Origin: Aspidapion aeneum
Taxonomy: Eukaryota > Arthropoda > Insecta > Coleoptera > Brentidae
Direction: 5' to 3'
Assembly (NCBI GenBank): GCA_963576565.1
Contig: OY755038.1
Location: 140,422,206-140,486,205 of the forward strand
Length of the DNA stretch: 64,000 bases
The position numbers were made by a program, and so were the translations under genes. Below are positions 55,129 to 64,000 of the stretch, one piece after another (within the stretch, counting starts at the first letter, position 1; every line of letters begins with the position of its first letter). The notes beneath the pieces were generated by a model. It worked only from the letters and a program-made list of their open reading frames with translations. It made no database searches and was not told the DNA's origin.

Positions 55129-56560
55129 TAAAAAAAATGGAAGTCCAAAGTTTTATTTCTACTCAATCATTGTCTACGAGTTTTTAACAAAAGATTATTT
55201 TTTCACTTATATAATGGCAACAAGTTTAATTAGGTGGGTCCTCAAGTCGTGAACGGTTAGCCCAGATATTCCTAAGCTCTAAGGTCGACACTGACAGTAA
55301 CATGCGTTTGTATTAAATGCAGTGTTGTCTTGGCCGTCGGACTCGGTATATTGAGTTTTTGGTGTTTTTTTTCTGTGTGCTGAGTTTTATTTTTGTAAAA
55401 AAGAACTTAGTTGGACGTAAAAATAAACAAAAAGTGCTATGTTTCTGAAAATACTGTGAAAATTCAGCCCAGTGTGGTTTTTTCGAAATGATTCCAGTGA
55501 CGCAGCTATGTTGCCATCGCCGGGGATTCTGCAAATTCTAAGTTTTCAGGAATGACCGCCACGAATAGGGACAATTTACACGGGGCCGCGGTTTACTTCT
55601 TCTCTTTATATTATTATTACTCTAAGTGTACAATTTAGCACTTTTAGAGCTCTGATTTGGCGCCCATATGATTGGGCAGAAGCCCGGTTTGCCCGTGCCT
55701 TTTACGGGCCCTGCCCATAGACGTACTAAAGGGGTCTGCGGCTTTTGGGGTTGGCAAGTACCTACAAATGTTTTCTATTTAGCTCTAGATCAGCGTGTAC
55801 CTATATTTATTGTACTATATTAGTTCTAGGGTAAAAATATTATAAGACAATTTTAGGCATGCTTTATATAGGCAGTAATTTTAAGGCTTTATTTGTAAAA
55901 TGTTGGCATACTTCCCATAATACCTGTAATAGTGAATTTGAAATTAGGCTTCGCGGAGTCGTCATCATGTTTCCTCCCAATTTGTTGGTCACCTTTGTTA
56001 CCCTCAGTTACTACTGATATACTTATCGACCTTAAGGAAATCCTACTCTATGCAATACCACCTCCTAGAGTATTATTTTAAGTATCTCATAGTAATATGG
56101 CTCCAAGTAATTAGAAATCTGATGGCTTGGAATAAATGTGTCAAAAACAATGCAACACATTGTGTCATTATCTTTTTGGTGCGTTCGTAGAGAAGAAAAT
56201 CAGAATCTTTTAATAAAATTTCGCAACAAAACTTATTAAGGTTTCTTGGTAAGTTGCATTTTTTATAAAATTACCGGTATTTCAAAAATATAACTAGCGG
56301 AGTTTATTATTTCATAAATATCTAAGTTAATAAGTATTTCTTTTCCATTTCGGTAATTATAAATTTTTGTTTTTTCAAACTAGAGAATATTAAATTACAT
56401 GTTTTTATAATTATTAGGTTCAGGTCCGGGGCTGGAGTATTGGCCGCCTATTTTGATGACTCTCCCGATTCTAGAATTCTTTAAAATGTTATATATTTAT
56501 ATATAACGGTTGCCCCAGAAAACCAATCACTATTATTAATTATAACTTTTTAACTATATC
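55129..56560. other. Noncoding core of the second palindrome
   Basis: No gene recognised. 55575-55713 is the right inner TIR of the hAT-like pair. The rest is unassigned. Confidence 0.55.
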
Positions 56561-56564
56561 ATCG

Positions 56565-56615
56565 ATTTTAATAGAGTGAATTGCACTTTGCAAGTGCAAT
56601 TCACCCTATTAAAAT
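56565..56615. repeat. 24-bp inverted repeat, 3-base loop
   Basis: Arm at 56565-56588 (ends GTGAATTGCACTT), loop TGC, complement at 56592-56615 with a single mismatch (AGAGTG against AGGGTG). Confidence 0.9.
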
Positions 56616-56767
56616 TTAATAAATGTTTCGTTTTATTGTATGCATTTGGCTGCCTTCATATAACAACACCTTAGGTGACTGCGTCGTTGATGGCCTTACC
56701 CCCAGACAAAATAGTTTTTTTGGATTTTAATAGTTTATCAAAGTTTAACAGGAAGTAAAAAAAAACT

Positions 56768-57195
56768 TGGTGAAAAGCACGCTGTTGTATGGAATAGAGA
56801 CTTGTCGCGTAACAGAAAAATACAAAACAAAAATGGAAAGTGTCGAAATGGATGCAATAAGAAGATCAATGAGAATATCTAGAACAGATTCCATAAGAAA
56901 TAAAATCATAAAAGAAAGAATGGGAATCGAAGGAAGCATAACGGATGACATCACTAAAAGACAACTGATATGGTACGGCCATGTACAACGGATTAACGAC
57001 GAAAGATTCCCAAAGCAGGTCCTAGAATGGCAACCAATAGGGCGCAGAAAAAGAGGGCGTCCTAAACTAAAATGGCAACAGTCAATCCAAAGATCAATGA
57101 GTCAAAAAAATCTGACAGAAGATGATTGTCAGGATCGAAGGAGGTGGAGAATAGGCGTCGGACAACGTAGAAAAACGTTCTAAACCGGTTAAATA
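56768..57195 (+). mobile_element. RTE-like LINE copy 3, 3' end only
   Basis: Starts abruptly at TGGTGAAAAGCACGCTG, equal to 12570 of copy 1, and ends GTTCTAAACCGGTTAAATAA. The 138-codon frame (56767-57183) is uninterrupted, with STLLYGIETCRVTEKYKTKM, WYGHVQRINDERFP, GRRKRGRPKLKW and DRRRWRIGVGQRRKTF. Strong 5' truncation. This copy best shows the intact C-terminus of the family. Confidence 0.9.
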
Positions 57196-58745
57196 AAATA
57201 TAAAAAAATTATTATATAGTCAAAATACACTTTCTTCGGAAATTAGCAAACAATCTGTGAGCCTAAAAATTTGAGATGGATTTCTTGTTTGCTTTTTAAA
57301 TTCTGCTTGCATTTCTTTGCTTATGAATTCCTTATTAATGAACTGCTTTTAATGAACAAAAAGCATCATGGTTAACATCGATAGGGGGTGAAAATTACTC
57401 GCAACTAAAAATAGCGATCCTTCATAAAGAGACAAATATTATTTAGTCGGCCATCTTTGATTTAAAAATTGACGAAAGTTGCTATGGTGATACTTTTCAT
57501 TTAATTGAAATCGGTTTAGTTTTAATGAATTTGTGAGGAAATGCAGACAGAATTAGGCAATCGTATAGTTTGTGAAACATCTTTGCTCTATCAATGGTTA
57601 AAATAAAAATTAATATTTTTCTTAAAATCCCGATTCATTTCCTGCAAACTTCTGCTTTTTTCAATAAAATCGGTAGCATAGTTCAAGAGTTATCACGAAA
57701 AAAAAATCCGTTATTTTTCCGTTTTTTTTTATTCACCCGATATTTTAATAAACTGGTTGATAGTATGTAGTCAGCACCCCCACTAATTAAAAAATAATGA
57801 ATGGTTTATATAATGGAAGTACAAAAATTTCTATAGTTAAGTTCAAGTCATAGATCTACAGCAAGTTAATAACAGTAATGTCTTAAAACTGTTTGGTTTT
57901 CACTTTCTCCAACGTCGATCACGAGGATACGAGTGATCTCCGTCTGGAACACGTCCTGATAGTCAGGAACAAATGAACAAACGACCAGTAATGACTTGTT
58001 TTTATGGAATTTCATAGATTCTCTAAAATAGCTATTTTTTGGGGCAAATGGCATGAAAACTTCAATATAGTTTTTGGAGATTTATACAAATTTTAAAAGC
58101 TTGTTCCTTGGGAAAGTAAGTTCTTTTGGAGGAACAAAATCACCCGGGACATACAAAAATCACATGGACATGAAGAGGTGACAAAATTGACTCAAAATTC
58201 AAGGATTTTTAATGTATCATTTCTTGTGTTTGGACTAAATTCCCAAACTCCCTGACTATTTTTTTTGAACTGCAATATATTTTTTAAAATTTTAATTAAA
58301 TTCTAAAATATAATAATAAAAACTTAAAAGTTAAAGTTATAATATATTCTCATAGGCAGACTCAAAAGGAACCTTAGTTTGTAACCAAACCAAAATTAAG
58401 GAAAAATACAAAAATTTTAATTTTACTAAATTTAACAATTTTTATTTAACTTAATCACGCTTCTAAAGTGTAATACCTTGATGGAAAGGCACACTCATTG
58501 TCTGCCTAAAAGTGAAATTAGAACTGTCTCTTCTAATGTCTAATCTTAATCTAATGTTATTAGGTTATTTTAGAAAATCTGGATCAATGGCACGTCACAT
58601 TTGAAAGCGTCGCGACGCCGCATATATTACGTCGGCGGAAAAAAAAATATGATTTTTGTAAATGTCTTCATAAGTTTATTTAACGTACCATTTTATATCA
58701 AAATCACCACAACTTCGGAAATTCTGCCCAACCATTAAGGCAACA

Positions 58746-61700
58746 TCATCCCTTAATATATAAGTGAACGCAATAAACATCGGAACAGATGTTCATGTTA
58801 TAGAAATCGTAAAATATGCTCAATTAAAAAAAAACCGCTAGATAAAATTGTGTTGAATTAGACTAGTAAGGATGTTGTGTGTAATTAAATAATTAAAAAA
58901 AAATTACCGATGGTATTAAAATTTTTTTTACAGAAATAACGTCTTTGTAGGACTGCAACTCTTTAATAATCGTTAAAATGAAATTCCCAAAATTTAAACT
59001 AAATTGATGCAAACCATGGTCAACGCCTATCAGTCAGTAAACAGCCAGTTTGTCAATGATGTTAAAATATAATCAGGACACTCTTGTTCGGACCCCAAAA
59101 GGTCACGTGGCCTTACAGCCAGATTATATTAATATCAATCGGTCACAATAAGACGAAACTGTCAGATCATAAAATTACGGTATCAAAGACCCTAGGGTCG
59201 GATCGGAAGGTGTCCAAAAAAAATTTAAAAAAAAAATTTTTTTGGTGTTGACCACAGTAGCCCAATAATAAAAAAAATAATTAGTGGCTCACTAAAATTT
59301 TCAAAATATTACTCTACCCTAATAGGTATTTTGGAGAAGGGTGTAAAAAAAATTTAAAAAAATGATGTTAGGTTGTTGAAACGCGAGAGTTCGAAATGAA
59401 ATTATTAGCAAGAATTTTCTTTCTTTAATTCAGTAAAAAAAATATTTAAATAAACCGGTAAAACAATTGTAGGGCACGGCACTAATACGCACCAAAAAAA
59501 TTTTTTGCAACAAGAAAATCAAGTTTCTCTTTTAAAAAAATTCCAAAAAAATATTTCCAAAAAATTTTTTTTTTCATATTTAAGTGGGGTTGCGACCCTT
59601 AATAAAAAAAAGTTAAATAAAATTAACACTGGAAAAATCTTAATCGAGTTATGTTATATTCACAGTCTTTGTTCTTTCCCTTTAAAAACAGTTGCCGATT
59701 CCCTTTCCTCTCCCAAAACTGTAGCAAAGTGAATGAGCCAGAAAAAATTTATTTATTATCCGGAAAAAAAAATGATTGAAAATTAAATTTATTTAAAAAT
59801 CATAAGGTATAAAAAATCGTCATGGCAAAAAACAATCAGTTTAGGAAAAGTAAAAAAAATAGTTATGTTCCAAAAAAACCAACGATGTTAGTATTTTTAT
59901 TTAAAATTATTACTTAAGGAAATAAGCAACGTTAGTACTTATTTACTGTACCACTATAATAATGTGAACCTAAGTTTTAAACTTTGCACTCAACTCAGTA
60001 AAGAATTATCTTGTATGCATTTTCAGAAAAACAAATATGAAAACAATTCCAAGGTTCACTTATAAGACCGTTGTAAAACTAACTCTGTCTACTCGAGTTT
60101 ATATACACACAACATCCAATAAAAATTTTTTTACTGCTTAATGCTATTCCTGGTGTTCACGAGATATAAAATTAAGTTGGACCCTTCCTACAACTATTGG
60201 TCAAAGCAAAATTACCAAATGTCCAAGGGCTAATGGGACCCTATGACCTACAAATTACATTTTGAAATGAAACAGCTGGGAATAATCCTGCGTAACAACC
60301 AGACAACAAAAATCAAGAAGCAAAAAAAATACCCTATTATCTTATTATTTAAAAGAGCATAATAATAAACTCCCAGCCCCAATTAAACTTTTGTTATATC
60401 AACAAAACCCGGCCTAAAACCAAAAAATCTTTTTATTAGACACTTCCCCAATTTCCTAAGTATATGTCAATAAACCCAAAAACTTGTGATTTCCATTCCA
60501 ATCCCATCTGGACCCTATATATTTTTTTTTCAAACGGTTAAACGCCCACAGGCGAAACAATATCTTATTTCAAAGAAAGGGTGAAGATATTTTGACGCAC
60601 CCTGTCAAAATAGGAACCTATTATGGAAAATTGTTCAGATCAGTGTTAACTTACTAATTCCCAACCTAAATATATCCAATTCTCTCATGTGCATGTTACT
60701 ATTTTAATTCCTATCATAATTAAACAGATCAAAAAACTTGTCTTTCTCCGCAAGTCGGCAAGGTCCTGAAAAATGTCAGAGGGCAAATTTGGATGTATTG
60801 TAATTTAGGGAAAACCGAAGTTGCGAAATCCTAAACAGATTTGTAGGAAGTCCTCGTTCAACGATTTCTACACTCCGAATCAAACATTTCTTCCATTTCC
60901 ACCCAGCTCGCGGGAAAAAAACCCTAATTATTGCAATATAAATGGTAGCTAGTTCCTTTATATCACACTACAACTATCAGATTTAAAAAAAAAAGATATG
61001 CCCTCATCAATGTTTAGTCACATCAAAGAAAACCTATTGTTTTTACATTTATTCTTAGATTGAAATCATTTTTAAAAATCATTGATCTTAAATTTATTGT
61101 TTAACCTGAACATTTTCCCATTTATTCTACAACAGTGTATTGTAATGTAAAAATTTGCTTCATTATTTGAGATCACCAGTATGAAATTATTTTAAAATTA
61201 AAAAAAAATTAAATAAAAAAAAATATTTCTTAATTGTCCACAACTTCCAAGTTTTCATCCCTGAATAGGTACTTTCTCAGTCTAAGACCATCCATCGTTA
61301 TCCAACATACCGCTTTAATTACAGAAGCAACAAAACGAAGATTAAGTGAAAAAACTAAGCAAGTGCGTTGGAAGTTAAGTTACAATGGGCGCAGATGTAA
61401 GGCCGATTAAGTACACGCCACTGTCCTGAAATGCAAACTATCAAAAAAAAATTATGCTATTCTAGTCAGGTACCCTCAACCAAAACTTAGCATGTAATAA
61501 AAATAATTCATATTATACCAGTATCCTCAAAAACAAAACGTTTTCTCTTTTAAGACCCAAACACCTAACCAATAAAACTTGTTATTTAAAACTATGATTT
61601 GGAAGTAAAAGATTTATTTATTCCTGCTTGATCAACTAAGACATAAAAATTCACCTTTTCTGTAACCCCAGAAATTCCTATTTGGTCACCCAAAAAAAAT

Positions 61701-63392
61701 ATATCCTGTCTGATCACCCTTTAAAACTACGACCACTATACTACCCGAGCTGACCAAAACAAGAACTCGAGATGTAATGTTTACAGAAAAAAATTATCTT
61801 TTTAAGAAAAATTAAATTATTTAAAAGACATAAAATTTTGAAATATTTTTACCAATTACCCCCCGCTTATCATTTCTATCTAGTTGAAAGTCTCTCTTAA
61901 ATTCACTGACCAATCTCACGGCCTCAAAATGACATTACTTAAAAAATTACTGAACTTTACAAATGAACTAAAAAAAAATCCAAAAAACTTATATCTATAT
62001 TTGTCTCAGTTAGACATTTCTTTTGTGCTATTATATCTAGTTGGCCTTCAAATTCATTTTCTCTGTATTCAATCCGGAGCAGGCAAAACTACTCAAGGCT
62101 CAAACATAAATGTTTGCACTCCAGTGGCCATGAACAAACTATGAGATGACATGAACGCAGAAAGAATACAGAAGAAATAATTGTTAACTAGAAAAACTTT
62201 AATTGATAGAAATACCCGTAGGTCGTTTAAAAAAAATGCACTCCAAAGCCCAACGCTGTATTCTACTAAAAAAATTTGACTAGTCACGAAACACAACTAT
62301 ACAACTAGACTCGGCAACCAAAGACCTAAAAAACTGCCCCCAAAAAAAATACCTTAAAGAAATGCTAACTGGACTTCTGGCGTTGATGTTCAGCCAATAT
62401 GTTGCTCTAGGAATTTTAGCCTTGTGTTCCCTAAATTTCCGAGCTAACACTACGTAGTAGTAGTACCCTCCTCTGACCCGATGTAACTGAGTGACGTAAC
62501 ATGTTAAATGCCATCAACAGTTACCTCAAAAAAAAACAAGAAAAGAAAATGACAGTGCAGAATAAACTCATTTTCCTTTTCTTTCATTTTCATTAATTTA
62601 TACTTTCAACTAAATAAAATCACCAGCTGTTAAGCTATAATTACTTTAAAACAACCCAGCCAAGAAAAATTTGTGTGAAACCCTGTAAAAATATTCCAAC
62701 TTCCAAGCGGTGATATCCGAACAGGAAGTAATAACATATTAGTAGTAGGCAACCTGTTGAAACAAATTGTTAGAAAAACACACTACCTATGTCATATATT
62801 TAAACCTAAAAAGACCATGTTTGGAGGTCCATCCACCTATAAACCAAAAAAAAAATTGAAGTAAATTTACATTAATGTGGTTTTTCTTTTAAAAAAATTT
62901 AAAACATGTTTTCCCTACAAAAAACTTTAAAGAAATACGAGCGTGATTTGGACGAAGTTGAATAAAAACTCCCATGCTTTTTATCTACTTATTTTCTTAA
63001 TAAATAAAATGATTTTTTTCTTGTCCAAGAAAAAACTTGTGGAGAAGAGAGAGAAGCTAATAAAAAAAAGTCATGAGAATTATTAAAGCAACATAATGAA
63101 TTTCAAATCAACGCTTAAATATTACCAAAAAAAAAATATAAAAAATGTTATTTCCAAAAACCAATGATGATGGAAAATCTTGTTTTTTTATTTAAAAAAA
63201 TGATTGGGTGTCAACAACACCGACAGCCACTGAAAGCTTTTAATCTGGCTGTGGCTGTAACACAAAAATATTAAAAAAATTTAAAAAAAATTCAAAAAAT
63301 GTTTTTAATTTTTTTTGAAATTAAAAAAAAAATCCAAAAAAATTACATCAGATGTTAAAAAAATAGCCTAATAAAAACGCACGTTGGGCGCC
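58746..63392. other. 4.6 kb AT-rich sequence, nothing recognised
   Basis: Long A and T runs. Frames up to 86 codons (61884-62144) lack any known motif. No RNA gene, TIR pair or LTR seen. Confidence 0.55.
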
Positions 63393-64000
63393 ACTTTGTG
63401 GCAATCTAAAAGACGTTGGGTGCCATTCTGTGGCACTATAAAATTGCGTTGTTGCCAATTGTGACACTTAAAAAAACGTTGTAATCACTCTATGAGTTAC
63501 TGAGTAATTAAACAAATATCTGGAAGCAGAACTGTATTTTTCAGCTAGGTAAAACATTGATATGCCCGGTAACTTTTATACAGTGGAGAAGGGGGGGGGG
63601 GTTCAGAAATAAGAAAAATTTAAGCGCCACAGTGTTTTAATACCAATGTTTTACAAAAAGGATCTTAATTAAAATACAGTTCAACTCAAACGTTGTAGCC
63701 AAACAATGAAACTCTACCTACTTCCGAGGCTTCCAGATTATCTGTGTAATTAAAAAAACCCAAAAAGAAATTGACCTATTGACAAAACTAAATTTTAAAA
63801 GATTCCTAAATGAATTAAATTGACACAAATAGAAAGCACTTTATAGGTAGACGGACATCTTCAACAGGTCATAGTGTACCTACATTTGAGTCAGTAGTGG
63901 GAGACTCAATTATATAAATGATTGTAAAAAAAATGCACCTCCAAAATCATTCCATCATAGGAGAGATCTGGACCAAATATCTGCTGTCATCATTCTACGT
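63393..64000. repeat. Second copy of the duplicated segment (empty site)
   Basis: Contiguous match to 34420-34699 followed at once by 36481-36807, without the LINE. Runs to the window end. Confidence 0.94.

Larger units (their letters stand above)
52720..55713. mobile_element. hAT-like TIR pair enclosing later insertions
   Basis: The left end CAGGACCCGCCCTAG and the complement of the right end CAGGGCCCGTAAAAGG begin with the hAT-like CAGG, and about 150 bp inside them pair (TAATAACATATAAAGAGAAG with CTTCTCTTTATATTATTATTA). The 8-bp flanks (GCCCAGAA and CCCATAGA) do not match exactly, so a target duplication is not proven. Its interior is a Penelope stub and the inverted repeat copy. Confidence 0.6.
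51535..58745. mobile_element. 7.2-kb palindromic element with arms of about 1.1 kb, packed with nested repeats
   Basis: The left arm (about 51535-52660) and right arm (about 57735-58745) are inverted copies. Landmarks: ATGGTCGGGCAG / CTGCCCAACCAT, GGTGATTTTGATATAA / TTATATCAAAATCACC, GCGTCGCGACGCC in both, GGGTGATTTTGATCCTCCAAA / GAGGAACAAAATCACCCGG, and GGGGTGCCGACTAC / GTAGTCAGCACCCC. No coding frame in the arms. The 5-kb core holds other elements. Outer limits are approximate. Confidence 0.75.

Noticed and set aside
61884..62144. Frame containing SGAGKTT, resembling a P-loop
   Set aside because: The Gly four residues before GK is missing, and the rest is low-complexity.
59200..63330. Possible inverted pair around A-rich runs and CTGGCTGT near 59110 and 63245
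   Set aside because: Similarity rests on poly-A/T and a ten-base match; not enough for a TIR claim.
1..64000. CRISPR array or phage-type defence genes
   Set aside because: The regular arrays have units of 141-150 bp without spacers, and the gene content is eukaryotic retroelements.

Overview
The window is AT-rich eukaryotic DNA of arthropod type, most likely an insect and plausibly a beetle. The evidence is the mix of BEL/Pao, Ty3/gypsy, RTE-like, Jockey/CR1-like and Penelope-like retroelements with hAT, mariner-type and other terminal-inverted-repeat (TIR) elements. There is no bacterial gene organisation, no operon and no CRISPR array. Almost everything recognisable is transposable-element sequence. 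The only good candidate for a host gene is one exon at 17863-18079 that resembles part of the endosomal J-protein DNAJC13/RME-8. A weaker candidate is a promoter/first-exon signature near 24915-25003.

Layout, left part (1-17.6 kb). A decayed minus-strand gypsy fragment (1-1650) is split by a 967-bp TIR element (323-1289, 9-bp target duplication). It abuts the 3' end of a plus-strand LINE, whose 3' UTR is split by a complete minus-strand BEL element (BEL-1, 2189-9173, 5-bp target duplication ATTAT). An RTE-like LINE copy (about 9740-12985) follows and carries a perfect 370-bp internal tandem duplication. A 2.4-kb TIR element (14411-16804) contains direct repeats, a (TA)28 tract and a 280-bp hAT MITE with a perfect 8-bp target duplication.

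Middle part (17.6-34 kb). A tRNA-like SINE head and the candidate DNAJC13 exon are followed by a 4.3-kb palindrome (18400-22725). Its arms carry an AAGATGGCGG-type motif every 141-150 bp. Its spacer is a 139-bp mariner-type MITE plus a 1.7-kb repeat with a 142-bp tandem array. Next come a mariner-type MITE, another array of about 141 bp, a BEL gag (BEL-3) cut by a Penelope-like 3' end, two inverted halves of an uncharacterised arthropod repeat protein, and RTE copy 2 (30134-33838) with a 16-bp target duplication.

Right part (34-64 kb). A Jockey/CR1-like LINE (34700-36480) is proven to be an insertion, because a paralogous copy of its flanks without it lies at 63393-64000. A minus-strand gypsy element (about 39341-50966) is interrupted in pol by a young, nearly intact BEL element (BEL-2, 41111-47904; 1357-codon pol frame; 6-bp target duplication). 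A second giant palindrome (about 51535-58745) encloses a hAT-like TIR pair, a Penelope stub, an inverted copy of the 142-bp-array repeat, and a short RTE 3' end. The last 5 kb before the duplicated flank shows nothing codable.

The genes do not form a pathway. The biology is nested insertion, with order readable from target duplications: gypsy before the 323-1289 element; LINE before BEL-1; the 14411-16804 element before the hAT MITE; gypsy before BEL-2; the duplication of flanks before or independent of the 34700-36480 LINE. All coordinates come from reading the sequence by eye, and edges given as 'about' may be off by tens of bases.
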